Of a stretch of DNA of 64,000 bases, positions 28,451 to 38,131 are shown in pieces. The DNA is from Parapedobacter tibetensis (lineage in GTDB: Bacteria; Bacteroidota; Bacteroidia; Sphingobacteriales; Sphingobacteriaceae), in contig NZ_JAMXBE010000011.1 in assembly GCF_024704835.1 (NCBI RefSeq), positions 62,001 to 126,000 of the forward strand, in the 5' to 3' direction. Within the stretch, counting starts at the first letter, position 1. Every line of letters begins with the position of its first letter. The notes beneath the pieces are model-generated. The model did not search any database. It saw only the letters and a list, made by a program, of their open reading frames with translations, and was not told the origin of the DNA. The position numbers and the translations under genes are program-made.

Positions 28451-30043
28451 TTAACGATGGGATTCCATTTTTTCCATTCGGCTCGTCCCGGCACGATCCC
28501 ATTTTTGCAACAACGCCCTCATCTCATCAACCATATCCGGGTAGTCATTCCACACATTACTCACTTCTTCAGGATCCCTGCTGAGATCATAGAGTTGCCC
28601 TTTGGGCCCTTCGGGTTGGGCCTCGATCGAAGCCGGACGGGAGAAACCGCCCGAACCAAGCGATTCGATCAATTTCCACCGCCCGCTTTGGATGCTCCTC
28701 ACCCCAAGGCTGGATACCGAGACAACCGGAGGACGAATAGCCACCTGTTCTGGCTGTTCTCCGGTCAGTACCGGCAATAAGCTGAAACTATCTTCACCGG
28801 CATCCGTCGGTAAATCCACGCCAACAATAGCTGCAAACGTCGCCATTACATCGGTGAACGATACAGTCTGGCCCGTTAGCGCCCCTGCCTTCACAACTCG
28901 TGGCCAACGCACAATAAAAGGCATATGGTGGCCTGCCTCATAGGTGTCGCCTTTCATTCCCCGATAGGAAACATACGATGTACTACCATCCTTTGCTAAC
29001 CGTATGCCTGCACTGGCATGGTGGCCAAAGCGTCGAGTGTCATGGAGATACCAGACCGGGCCGTTATCACTGGTAAAGATTACTAGCGTCTCGTCTGACA
29101 TACCGGTGCTATCAAGCGCAGAAAGGATTTTTCCGACCTCGGCGTCCACCGTCGCGACAAAATCGCCATATTCTCCCGCTCCACTTTTTCCGCGAAAATT
29201 ATCGGCGGGTAGCCAAGGGGTGTGTGGAGCAGGGAACGCTATATGCAAAAATAGCGGCTTATGAGCACTTCCCTTGGCATGATCTTCAATAACCTCAACC
29301 GCTTCTTCCGAGAATCGCGGCAATACATCAGCCAGATTCAACCCCGGCGCTATCCCCCCACCGCGCCAAAAGGCACCTTGAATGGGTGTCCAATCCGGAC
29401 TGTTATGATCTTCAATCGTATCAGTGGGAGGCGTAACCACGCGATCATTCCGAATAAAAAAATAAGGTGGAATATCCGTAGATGCTCGGATGCCGAAAAA
29501 GGAGTCGAACCCGCAATCTACGGGGCCTCCTGAAAGCCTTTGGCCTTGCTGATAGACGCGATATGCGGCCTTGCTGTTCCCGTCGTCAGACACGTGTTCT
29601 GTGCTTGCGGCGACAGCCTCGGATTCATCAAACCCCAAATGCCACTTCCCTACCATCGCCGTCCGGTACCCGTTCGATCGAAGCAGGGAGGCGATCGTCA
29701 TCCGGCCGGGCTCAATTACCGGCTTCTCCGGCCAAACACTTACATCCGTACGGAAAGGGTATCGGCCCGTGATCAATCCATAGCGTGAAGGATGGCAAAC
29801 GGCCCCCGGTGCATGGGCATCGGTAAAACGCATGCCTTCATTGGCCAACCGGTCGATATGGAGCGTCGGAATCTTAGCTTGCGCATTGTATGCGCCGACA
29901 TCCCCATAGCCCATATCATCCACTAAAATAATGACTATATTCGGACGTTCCCTACCCTTTTCCTGTCCAAATGAAGGCGTAACCAGTAAGACTAGTTGGC
30001 ATACAAAAAATAAATACCGACGCCTGTAAGCAAAACTCACCAT
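28451..30043 (-). CDS. Type I sulfatase
   Basis: This 530-residue sulfatase has a Sec signal ending SFGQ. RPNIVIILVDDMGYGDVG contains the first metal ligands. VCHPSRYGLITGRYPFRT has Cys83 with an unusual His at the variable position of C-x-P-S-R. YRTAMVGKWHLGFDE, FLHIAFPAPHTPWLP and VIFTSDNGPVWY follow. The CxPSRYGLITGRYPFR pattern is reminiscent of S1_15-type sulfatases (hexosamine or galactose 6-sulfate), with low confidence. It sits between the third GH-A paralogue (18 bp upstream) and the alpha/alpha-barrel gene (19 bp downstream), in one operon. Confidence 0.92.
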   Translation of the reverse strand: MVSFAYRRRYLFFVCQLVLLVTPSFGQEKGRERPNIVIILVDDMGYGDVGAYNAQAKIPTLHIDRLANEGMRFTDAHAPGAVCHPSRYGLITGRYPFRTDVSVWPEKPVIEPGRMTIASLLRSNGYRTAMVGKWHLGFDESEAVAASTEHVSDDGNSKAAYRVYQQGQRLSGGPVDCGFDSFFGIRASTDIPPYFFIRNDRVVTPPTDTIEDHNSPDWTPIQGAFWRGGGIAPGLNLADVLPRFSEEAVEVIEDHAKGSAHKPLFLHIAFPAPHTPWLPADNFRGKSGAGEYGDFVATVDAEVGKILSALDSTGMSDETLVIFTSDNGPVWYLHDTRRFGHHASAGIRLAKDGSTSYVSYRGMKGDTYEAGHHMPFIVRWPRVVKAGALTGQTVSFTDVMATFAAIVGVDLPTDAGEDSFSLLPVLTGEQPEQVAIRPPVVSVSSLGVRSIQSGRWKLIESLGSGGFSRPASIEAQPEGPKGQLYDLSRDPEEVSNVWNDYPDMVDEMRALLQKWDRAGTSRMEKMESHR

Positions 30044-30061
30044 CTTATTCCTTTCCCATCG

Positions 30062-31705
30062 CTACTTTGTAAACGTGATCTCATCCCAAGAGGCCGTTCC
30101 TGCGCCATTGTGCTCCAATGAGATAACCGCCCATTCGTTTCCGGCAACAAAGCTGACCTCCGCATGCACGTATTTCCCATCGGACTCCGCGTAGGTGACT
30201 TCCTTTTCTGCTTTCTCCTTCCCCAATACATCGAAACCCATGGCTCTCAGATTGGCTTTCGATGCCGCTCCAGTCAGCTTCACCCGGGCACAGAGTTTGT
30301 ACCGTTGCCCCGGTGTTAACCCTTCCACCAAGCGACGACACCTGTTCGCTGAAATTTGCGTTAAAGGACGAACGGGTTTGGACATCTTTAAATAGTTATT
30401 CCCCTTGAAGGCCCCGGACGGATCATTCTTGACAAAATCCACCGATTCCCATTCCTGCGGTACGGAGGTTTGCATGCCAATACGAGGGTTTCCTTTAAAG
30501 CATACCACCCACCCGCGCGATTTATCCGGATTAGCCTCCTCAAAGCCACCGTTTATACCATTCGATAACAAATGTGGCTCCAACCGCCAAAGCTCTTTAT
30601 AGGCTTGGTATTCCCGCTCATAGCGCTCGAATCCATTCGCCAAAGGGCGATTTTTGTCCAGTATATTGTACTCGCCGCCGTTGGCCTGCGACTTGATCAC
30701 TGCATACATCACGATATACTTGAAACCCAGCGCCTTCATTTGCACCAAATCGTTCCCTATCCACCGCGCTTTATAGGTACGGGCATCCGCTTCGGTGGCG
30801 CCCTCCCATACCTGCGGGAGTGTAAGCCGGGTGCCGTTCTCGTCCATCACCATGGGTCGACGGGGATATCCCATTTCCTCGGCTCGATCGATGATCCGCC
30901 AAACATCGGTACCGCCTTCGTTATGGCCATCTTCACCAATATCATTGTGCTTGTGTACCCCGAAATAGTCGCAATACTGGGTAATGCCACGTTCGGCCAG
31001 CTCCACGCCTTTGTCGATACGGCCACCGGAAATCGGGCAGGACAGCACGACAATTTCGGGATTCACGGCCTTTAGTGTCGTATACACCACTTCCTGTACC
31101 CGCATCACCTGATCGACTGTCAACGGCACACCATCCTCCCGCATACCGGGCAGAAAGGGCTCGTTCACTGCCGAGTAATAGAGCGGTTTTGTTCCGTAAT
31201 ATTTCCCGATCTCCTCCACCACGTACCGGGCATTCTCTTCCCAAACCGGCCCGAAGTTATCCGGATTGGCTACCACACGATCCAATCGCAGCTCCGTAGC
31301 ATACCGGATGCCCTCTTCATCCAGTCGTCTATAGATCGAATCCATATACGGAAAATCGATAAAACTACCCTTCCTCCGTTTTAATCTGTTAACTTCCAAC
31401 ACACCTACCGACTCACGCACGCCCCATACATCCAGGTCTTTCAGGTGTTTGATCACCCGCTCGCGCATGGGCTTGCCGTCCGCCGAATCTTTGCTCCGCG
31501 GGCGGTACCTGAAAAATTTCAAATTCGAATTGAACAGCAAGTTGCCCCGATAGGTTTCATCAACCGAAACTTGTGCGTTGCTTTTTTCTTCCGTAAGCCC
31601 ATCTGAGAGCTTATCCTGGCATTTGCTGAAAAACGGAAAAACGATAAAAAGTGCAAGGTACTTCACCAGCACCGGGAGCGATTTTCTATTTGTAGGTTTC
31701 ATCAT
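30062..31705 (-). CDS. Clan GH-A-like barrel protein with C-terminal carbohydrate-binding-like domain (paralogue 1)
   Basis: This 546-residue exported protein begins MMKPTNRKSLPVLVKYLALF, with a signal ending near FFSKC (a weak lipobox). A TIM-barrel region spans about 85-400. It shows two glutamates placed as in clan GH-A glycosidases: YYSAVNEP (Glu182, candidate acid/base) and MVMDENG (Glu289, candidate nucleophile). The C-terminal ~140 residues (INGGFEEANPDKSRGWVV onward, ending WDEITFTK) resemble a galactose-binding-like carbohydrate-binding module. Two paralogues lie at 36470 and 43160. Unlike those, this copy is followed by a sulfatase rather than SusC. I cannot place it in a numbered GH family; GH39-like is the nearest guess. 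The open frame runs further upstream into SusD, without signal-peptide support. Confidence 0.75.
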   Translation of the reverse strand: MMKPTNRKSLPVLVKYLALFIVFPFFSKCQDKLSDGLTEEKSNAQVSVDETYRGNLLFNSNLKFFRYRPRSKDSADGKPMRERVIKHLKDLDVWGVRESVGVLEVNRLKRRKGSFIDFPYMDSIYRRLDEEGIRYATELRLDRVVANPDNFGPVWEENARYVVEEIGKYYGTKPLYYSAVNEPFLPGMREDGVPLTVDQVMRVQEVVYTTLKAVNPEIVVLSCPISGGRIDKGVELAERGITQYCDYFGVHKHNDIGEDGHNEGGTDVWRIIDRAEEMGYPRRPMVMDENGTRLTLPQVWEGATEADARTYKARWIGNDLVQMKALGFKYIVMYAVIKSQANGGEYNILDKNRPLANGFERYEREYQAYKELWRLEPHLLSNGINGGFEEANPDKSRGWVVCFKGNPRIGMQTSVPQEWESVDFVKNDPSGAFKGNNYLKMSKPVRPLTQISANRCRRLVEGLTPGQRYKLCARVKLTGAASKANLRAMGFDVLGKEKAEKEVTYAESDGKYVHAEVSFVAGNEWAVISLEHNGAGTASWDEITFTK

Positions 31706-31733
31706 TTTGGTTTTTTTTAATTTAATCAATGTT

Positions 31734-33299
31734 TCAATACCCCTCGCTTTGTTCCAACTGGTCATTGGCTTCCAATTCTTGTTGAGGGATGGGTAAGTAA
31801 TTGTCGCGGGGAGCATAGTTGATGGTTCCCGACCTGACTTTTCCATAAGCAGCTAACTCATCCTCAACGATACCCCAGCGTTGCAGATCATACCACCGAT
31901 GGCCCTCGGCAAACAATTCCAAAAAGCGTTCCTCCCGGATCGCATCGCGGAGCTGGATTCCCGACAACCCCATAAGGTCTGCCGAAGGCTCGGGCGTATC
32001 CGGACTAAACCCGTGGGCCCGCCTTCTTACTTTATTCATGTATTCCAAGGCCTCGACATCGTTGCCTTGGGCCTGAAGCACCTCAGCATACATCAAATAC
32101 ACATCGGCCAAGCGCATCATGATCAGGTTTGCCCCATGGGTAAGGTTGGTGGAATAAACCGAATGGTCCAAGGGTACGTACTTCCTAAAGCTCCAACCCA
32201 GCGCACCGTCATCACCCACGTAAACCTGCAAAGGAATCTTAGCTCCCTTGTTGTCAAAAACCGAGTCCACGCCCGGCTCTAACGCTGCGATGCGTAGACG
32301 GGGATCATCTCCAAAGCGCTGGACATTCTTGTCGTGCGGATATACATTGCTCCATCCTGATCCCTTGGGAGCCATCACCAGCGAGGTCAGTGTTCCGGTA
32401 CCTCCGGCGCGCTCCTGCATGTCTACGCTGAAGTTGAGTTCGTAGAGCGATTCCGGGCTAAACTCGTTGGTTCCGCGGAACAGGGCATCGTACGCATCAT
32501 AGGGCTCCAATGAAAAAGCCCCGCTGCTAATCACCTCTTCGAAATACCCACGAGCCATCTCCCAGTTTTCCTGGTAGAGGTACGTCTTTCCCAAAAAACC
32601 TTTTGCCGCATACCGGTCTACCCGGGCAATGTTTTCGCCGCTCCAGGAATCCGGCAGCCGTTGCTCGGCTTCTTTAAAGTCGTTGACGATTTGCTGATAA
32701 ACTTCGGCAACGGAAGCCCGGGGCACAAACATGTCCTCCCGCGTTTCGGGCACTTCCAAAATCAGCGGAACGCCCCGCGTGCTACCGTTTCTTGCCGGAC
32801 TGTCTTCGCCCCACAAACGTATGAGGTGAAAATAGGCCAGCCCCCGTTGGAAATGGGCTTCACCTTTCATTTGCGAAACGCGTTCTTGCTCTTCCTCGGA
32901 AAGCTCGGTGCCTGCGGCAAATTGATCGCTTTGGGTTAAAAAATCATTCGCCCGTGCGATAATTCGGTACCAGCTTCGCCAGAAATCCCTAACCAGGCCG
33001 TTCTCCGGTGTCACGTTGTTTTGGTATAGCTGATTCCATGCATTATCCGCAATCCATTCCTGATCGGCCGTGTGAGCCAGGCCATACAAAGCCTTGGGCA
33101 CAAAATCCCGGCCGTAAAGCTCCCGGGTGGTTTGGGCGGAATACACCGCAGTAAGTGCCAGCTCCAGGTCTTGCATCTTCGTAAAGAAATTTTTCTCATC
33201 GATCTGATTGGGATTGGCAACGTCCAGAAAATTATCCGAGCACTGTGTTGATACCAAGCCTACACTCGCCAATACGATATATATCTTTAGTTTCTTCAT
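31734..33299 (-). CDS. SusD/RagB-family lipoprotein (locus B, unit 1)
   Basis: This 521-residue SusD-like surface lipoprotein starts at ATG 33299 (MKKLKIYIVLASVGLVSTQC), which places Cys20 in a lipobox-like position. An upstream in-frame ATG at 33335 would bury the signal. The SusD helical features include FQRGLAYFHLIRLWGEDSP, followed by MRLADVYLMYAEVLQAQG and the conserved ELFAEGHRWYDLQRWG. The protein ends YLPIPQQELEANDQLEQSEG, a divergent version of the usual NPxxxQNPGY tail. It follows its SusC partner with a 35-bp gap. It should bind the sulfated glycan at the surface and hand it to SusC. Confidence 0.94.
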   Translation of the reverse strand: MKKLKIYIVLASVGLVSTQCSDNFLDVANPNQIDEKNFFTKMQDLELALTAVYSAQTTRELYGRDFVPKALYGLAHTADQEWIADNAWNQLYQNNVTPENGLVRDFWRSWYRIIARANDFLTQSDQFAAGTELSEEEQERVSQMKGEAHFQRGLAYFHLIRLWGEDSPARNGSTRGVPLILEVPETREDMFVPRASVAEVYQQIVNDFKEAEQRLPDSWSGENIARVDRYAAKGFLGKTYLYQENWEMARGYFEEVISSGAFSLEPYDAYDALFRGTNEFSPESLYELNFSVDMQERAGGTGTLTSLVMAPKGSGWSNVYPHDKNVQRFGDDPRLRIAALEPGVDSVFDNKGAKIPLQVYVGDDGALGWSFRKYVPLDHSVYSTNLTHGANLIMMRLADVYLMYAEVLQAQGNDVEALEYMNKVRRRAHGFSPDTPEPSADLMGLSGIQLRDAIREERFLELFAEGHRWYDLQRWGIVEDELAAYGKVRSGTINYAPRDNYLPIPQQELEANDQLEQSEGY

Positions 33300-33334
33300 C
33301 ACTTTTATTGATTTATGAACATGCTTTATTTCCA

Positions 33335-36300
33335 TCAGAATCCGATTTGTACGCCTGCCGAAAACAGCCGGGTTTGCGGATACTGGTCCTGTCCGTCGAT
33401 CCCCCTAGCGGTATTCCCCCCAGCCAATTCAGGATCCAATCCCGAGTATTTGGTCAATGTGAGTACATTCTGGGCGCTCACAAACACCCGGGTGTTGGTC
33501 ATACCGACTCGCTGCATCAGGGGCTGGGGAAGTGTGTACCCCAATTGTACGTTCCTGAGCTTCAGATAAGAACCATCTTCCACGAAATAACTCGAAGGTT
33601 TTCGAAAATTGCCGTTCGGATCGGTTGCGATCAGCCGCGGATGTTCAGTTGGGTTTTCCGGGGTCCAGGCTTCATACACATCGGTGGTTGAATTATAGTC
33701 GCTATACAACGTACGCGAGTAGGCTTTGTTGAGATTGAACAGTTCCACCCCTTGCACCCCTTGCAAAAATAGGCTAAGATCCCATCCCCGATACCCCACG
33801 TTCACATTCAAACCATACGTCATTTTTGGCCAGGGATTTCCGATATGAACACGATCATCATTGGTAATCACCCCGTCCCCGTTCATATCGCGGTACTTCA
33901 AGTCCCCCGCCGCTGTTCCCTCTTCCTGATAGTTACCCGTAGGAGACTGGCTATTCAAGGCATTGATCTCCTCGTCGCTCTGAAAAATACCATCTGCTAT
34001 CCAACCCCAATACATACTCATCGGATGTCCGGTTTCGGTAATCGTCAGGTTATAACCGCTCATGGCCGCACCACCTGCTCCCCCAGTCAGGAAATCGTCC
34101 GCATTCAACTGTTCTATTTCATTCTTGTTGAATGAAGTATTACCCGTTACATTCAGGTTCCAGTCGTTAAAGTCCTTCCGGTAGGTAAGCGCCAGTTCAA
34201 AACCGCGGTTACTGACCTGCCCGACATTAATCGGCGAACTGGACGGGCCGACATTGGCTGCCGCAATACCGGACGTAAGCGGCAGTTGCACATTGAACAA
34301 CATGTCGGTTGTTTTCTTTATATAATAGTCGGCCGTGAGGGTTATGCTCCCGTCCAAAAAGCCCGCATCGATGCCGATATTCGTTTGCCGCACCTCTTCC
34401 CATTTAACCTCTTCATTAGGAAACCTGCTCAAGTAAAACCCTCTGGATCTCGTACCCCCGTCAACTCCCGTAGCATCAAAAACATACGATGAGCGGATAT
34501 TGTTATAGGTTCTGGAGTAGATAAAGTCCGCAATCCGATCCGACCCCAGTATGCCCCAACCGGCCCTAAGCTTCAGATCAGAAAGTACGGGTATGTTTTG
34601 CATAAAAGGCTCTTCGATCATACGCCATCCCGCGGAAAAAGATGGAAAAACCCCGTAGCGGTTTTCCGGCCCGAAACGGGAGGACCCATCGCGGCGGACA
34701 TTCGCCGTAAGCAAATATTTACCGCTATACGTGTAATTCACCCGCCCGAACACGGACGCTAGCCGGTACATCCCCAGGGTATTCCTATTGACGATGTCCA
34801 CCTCGCCCGAAGCCAGGGCGAAGCTATAACTCACATCGACCGGAAAATCCAAGGCTTTGGCACTAAACGCCGTCCCATCACTTTGGAAGCGTTCGTATCC
34901 GGCCATCGCAGAAAAATCATGCTTCCCGAGCGTATTGGCATATGTAAGCACCACATTGGTATTGTACTCTTCGACGTCATCGCTGGCATGCGTCAGTGAA
35001 TTTATCGGATCACCCTGCGTACCATAGTCAAACGCCTCCTGGAAATTTTGCGTGCGGCCGGCCAAAATATTTGCTCCGAACGAGCCCCGGAGTGTTAAAC
35101 CGGGTAGCGGCTCAAGTTCGGCATACACATTTCCGTTTATACGTGTGTTCGTTGACAATATATGCGATTGCCATTCCTGGGCCACCGGGTTACCCCCGTT
35201 AAAATAGGTCGGCCCACGCCCCCACCCTCCAAAAGAATTGGATGCGTCGTATACAGGCATAATCGGAATAGACCGGTATATCCGTTCCAAATCCCGTGTG
35301 TCATTATCGGTGGGGTTATTCCGAGACCGGGACACTAATATCGATTCGCCGATCTTCAGCATTTTCCCAATCTTGAAATCGGAATTGGCCCGTACCGCAA
35401 AGCGTTCGAACCAGTTGTTGATCATGACTCCGTTCTCGCGGTCGTACGCGCCTGAAACATAGAACTTTGATCGCTCATTCCCACCGGATACCGAAAGGTT
35501 GTAGGTTTGCTCCAACCCATTCCCGGCATATAGTTCGTCTGCCCAATTCGTGCTGGGCAACGATGCGGGATTGTCCCACGCGCTTTCCGGGGTTTGGCCC
35601 GCTGCTTCGCGGGATTTTGTACCCGTTTCCACAAATTGTAGGGTATTGAGCATCTTGGGTAAGCTAACGGCTTCCCGCCAGCCAACTTGTGTACCCAAGT
35701 TTACCGTAACCTTATCCTGGGCCGCCCCCCGCTTGGTTGTCACCAAAATTACACCATGGGCGGCGCGGGCGCCATAGATAGCCGCTGCTGAGGCATCCTT
35801 CAATATTTCGATGGATTCCGCGTCGTTCATATTGAAATAATTACCCGGAGCCATTGGTACACCGTCTATGACCCACAGCGGTGTGCTGTTTCCGATCGTA
35901 CCCGCTCCCCGGATTTGGATGGAACTCCCTGATCCGGGTTTCCCCTCAGACCTGGAAACGATAACCCCCGCCGCCTTGCCCTGCAGCGCTGTTGCCAAGC
36001 TCCGCTCCGATACTTTGGTGATTTCTTCGATAGGAACAGACGAAACCGAGCCGGTTAGGTCGCTCTTTTTCTGCGTGCCGTACCCAATCACCACTACTTC
36101 GTCCATCGTGCTGTGCGTCGCGTGGAGTGTCGCATCTATCGTGGAGCGGGTGCCCACCTGCAATTCCAATGGTTCAAAGCCCACCATACTGAACATCACA
36201 ATCCCGTTGTCCGAAACATCCTGCAATTCATAGTGCCCTTGTGTGTTGGTAGACGCACCTAGCGATGTGCCCTTGATGGCGACAGACACACCCTCCAAAG

Positions 36301-36409
36301 GTGCGCCGGTGGTATCGCTCACCGTCCCGCGGAGTGTCCGTTGCTGGGCCTGAACCTGAAGCAGGGTTGTGGTGAGCAAAATGAGCATCAGCTTACAATT
36401 TAAATACAT
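33335..36409 (-). CDS. SusC-family importer without STN domain (locus B, unit 1)
   Basis: This 1024-residue TonB-dependent outer-membrane importer starts at ATG 36409 (MYLNCKLMLILLTTTLLQVQ), which matches the start context of the other locus B SusC. After the signal it goes directly to the carboxypeptidase-regulatory-like domain (TLRGTVSDTTGAPLEGVSVA). The TonB box/plug VVVIGYGTQKKSDLTGSVSS and the barrel ending VQIGF follow. There is no STN domain, so it should not signal to FecR. It lies downstream of the paralogue 2 GH-A gene and upstream of SusD. A leader sequence before the ATG is shared with the second SusC. Confidence 0.95.
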   Translation of the reverse strand: MYLNCKLMLILLTTTLLQVQAQQRTLRGTVSDTTGAPLEGVSVAIKGTSLGASTNTQGHYELQDVSDNGIVMFSMVGFEPLELQVGTRSTIDATLHATHSTMDEVVVIGYGTQKKSDLTGSVSSVPIEEITKVSERSLATALQGKAAGVIVSRSEGKPGSGSSIQIRGAGTIGNSTPLWVIDGVPMAPGNYFNMNDAESIEILKDASAAAIYGARAAHGVILVTTKRGAAQDKVTVNLGTQVGWREAVSLPKMLNTLQFVETGTKSREAAGQTPESAWDNPASLPSTNWADELYAGNGLEQTYNLSVSGGNERSKFYVSGAYDRENGVMINNWFERFAVRANSDFKIGKMLKIGESILVSRSRNNPTDNDTRDLERIYRSIPIMPVYDASNSFGGWGRGPTYFNGGNPVAQEWQSHILSTNTRINGNVYAELEPLPGLTLRGSFGANILAGRTQNFQEAFDYGTQGDPINSLTHASDDVEEYNTNVVLTYANTLGKHDFSAMAGYERFQSDGTAFSAKALDFPVDVSYSFALASGEVDIVNRNTLGMYRLASVFGRVNYTYSGKYLLTANVRRDGSSRFGPENRYGVFPSFSAGWRMIEEPFMQNIPVLSDLKLRAGWGILGSDRIADFIYSRTYNNIRSSYVFDATGVDGGTRSRGFYLSRFPNEEVKWEEVRQTNIGIDAGFLDGSITLTADYYIKKTTDMLFNVQLPLTSGIAAANVGPSSSPINVGQVSNRGFELALTYRKDFNDWNLNVTGNTSFNKNEIEQLNADDFLTGGAGGAAMSGYNLTITETGHPMSMYWGWIADGIFQSDEEINALNSQSPTGNYQEEGTAAGDLKYRDMNGDGVITNDDRVHIGNPWPKMTYGLNVNVGYRGWDLSLFLQGVQGVELFNLNKAYSRTLYSDYNSTTDVYEAWTPENPTEHPRLIATDPNGNFRKPSSYFVEDGSYLKLRNVQLGYTLPQPLMQRVGMTNTRVFVSAQNVLTLTKYSGLDPELAGGNTARGIDGQDQYPQTRLFSAGVQIGF

Positions 36410-36456
36410 ACTTTCCCCTTGTTTTAAGGTTAAACAATCAGCCCCCATTCAGATGG
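36410..36456 (-). repeat. Conserved leader upstream of SusC (copy 1)
   Basis: On the minus strand CCATCTGAAT, then about 8 variable bases, then TGATTGTTTAACCTTAAA, run up to the ATG of this SusC. The same sequence precedes the SusC at 43048 (copy at 43049-43095). Both follow a GH-A gene, consistent with tandem duplication of a GH-A/SusC/SusD unit. A shared regulatory role is possible. Confidence 0.75.
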
Positions 36457-36469
36457 ATTAAGTTTTTCG

Positions 36470-38104
36470 TTATTTGGTGAATGTGATTTCATCCCAATAG
36501 GCCACCCCTTCGCCATTGTGTTCCAGCGAGATGACCACCCACTCATTTACCGCCACAAAACTCACTTCTATTCTCGTGTATTTCCCTTGGGATTCGGCAT
36601 AAGTAACTACTTTTTCAGCCTTCTCTTTCCCCAGCACATCGAAACCCATGCCCCTTAGGGTTGCCCGGGAACTGTCTCCGCTTAGCTTTACCCGGGCACA
36701 GATCTTATAGCGTTGTCCGGGGATCAGCCCCTCTACCAAGCGCCGGCACCGGTTTGCCGATATCTGTGGCCGGATGGGTTTGGCCATCTTCAAATAGCTA
36801 TCCCCTTTGAAGGCTCCAGGCGAGTCATCGTGAATAAAATCTACCGATTCCCATTCCTGGGGTATCGAGCTTTGCGCGCCGCCGCGGGGCCATCCTTTGA
36901 AAGACACCACCCATCCACGCGACTTGTCGGGGTTTTCCTCTTCGAATCCGCCGTTGATACCTCTGGAAACCAAATGCGGTTCCACTTGCCAAAGCTCCTT
37001 ATAAGCCTGGTATTCCTTCTCGTAGGGTGTGAACCCATTCGCTGTTGGACGGTCAACATCCAAAATATTGTACTCTCCATTATTAGCCTTCGAGCCGAGT
37101 AGCGAATACATGACGATGTATTTGCAACCCAAGGCTTTCATCTGGATCAAATCGTTCCCCACCCAGCGTGCCTTAAAATCGCGTGCGTCTTCCTCGGTGG
37201 CTCCGGACCATACGCGCGGCAGTATCAGGTGCGTCCCGTTTTCATTAAGCACTATTCCACGGCGCGGGAAACCCATTTCCTCAGCCCGATCGATGGCATC
37301 CCAGATCAACTTCTCCGATCTTGGAGCATCTTCGCCGATATCCACGTGCTTATGAAAGCCGAAGTAGTCACAGTATTGGGTTATCCCCCGCTCGGCCAGT
37401 TGCACTGATCCACGATTGATTTCCAACGTGTTAACCGGGCAGGATATCACTATTATTTCGGGATTCACTGCCTTCAAAGCCCTATAAAACACCTCCTGTA
37501 TGCGCAGTACCTGATCGACCGTCAATGGCACGCCATCCCCCCGCATGCCGGCAGTAAAGGGTTCGTTTACCGCCGAATAATAAAGGGGCCGGGTGCCGTA
37601 ATACCTCGCCATCTCCTGCACGTACCACCTGCAGTTCTCCTCCCAAACCGGCCCATAATCATCCGGGTTTACGACCACGCGGTCTACTATAAGGGGAATG
37701 GCATACCGGATACCTTCTTCATCCAGCACTTTATACATCTTATCCAAGTAATCGAAGTCGATAGGGTCGCCTTTTTCCACTTTTCTGTCCTTTCCCCCCA
37801 CCGCAAGGTATCCTACAGACTCCCGTACGCCCATGGTCTTCAGGTCTTTCAAGTGGTTTATGATGGACGCCCGTATCTTTTTACGTTCGTCCGTGTCATT
37901 TGCGTCCCGGTACGTGTAGTTATCCAAATTCGCATTGAAAAGGATATTCCCTTTATAACTTTCATCAATGGGAAAAACATTCGCTTTTTCCGTTGAAAGA
38001 TCTCCCTTGAAGTCTGCGCGCTTGCATCCAGAGAAAAACAGTACGGCCATCAAAAGGACGAAGTATTTTGCTAACGGTAGAAATCGTTTGATATTAGTTT
38101 CCAT
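36470..38104 (-). CDS. Clan GH-A-like barrel protein (paralogue 2), lipoprotein
   Basis: This 544-residue protein has a good lipobox (VLFFSGC, Cys27), so it is likely lipid-anchored, perhaps at the surface. It has the same architecture as the paralogues at 30062 and 43160. A barrel carries YYSAVNEP (Glu181 candidate acid/base) and IVLNENG (Glu288 candidate nucleophile). A C-terminal carbohydrate-binding-like domain (INGGFEEENPDKSRG onward) ends YWDEITFTK. It starts 27 bp after the stop of the preceding SusD and is followed by a SusC. Retention of both glutamates in all three copies argues for an active glycosidase rather than a pure binding protein. The substrate is unknown. Confidence 0.76.
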   Translation of the reverse strand: METNIKRFLPLAKYFVLLMAVLFFSGCKRADFKGDLSTEKANVFPIDESYKGNILFNANLDNYTYRDANDTDERKKIRASIINHLKDLKTMGVRESVGYLAVGGKDRKVEKGDPIDFDYLDKMYKVLDEEGIRYAIPLIVDRVVVNPDDYGPVWEENCRWYVQEMARYYGTRPLYYSAVNEPFTAGMRGDGVPLTVDQVLRIQEVFYRALKAVNPEIIVISCPVNTLEINRGSVQLAERGITQYCDYFGFHKHVDIGEDAPRSEKLIWDAIDRAEEMGFPRRGIVLNENGTHLILPRVWSGATEEDARDFKARWVGNDLIQMKALGCKYIVMYSLLGSKANNGEYNILDVDRPTANGFTPYEKEYQAYKELWQVEPHLVSRGINGGFEEENPDKSRGWVVSFKGWPRGGAQSSIPQEWESVDFIHDDSPGAFKGDSYLKMAKPIRPQISANRCRRLVEGLIPGQRYKICARVKLSGDSSRATLRGMGFDVLGKEKAEKVVTYAESQGKYTRIEVSFVAVNEWVVISLEHNGEGVAYWDEITFTK

Positions 38105-38131
38105 TTTTTCGTGTTTAAATTAATGAATGAG

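Noticed and set aside
31706-31846. 47-codon N-terminal extension of GH-A paralogue 1
   Set aside because: It runs into the end of SusD and would bury the signal peptide, and the paralogue at 43160 starts with the same MMKP motif at its own start.
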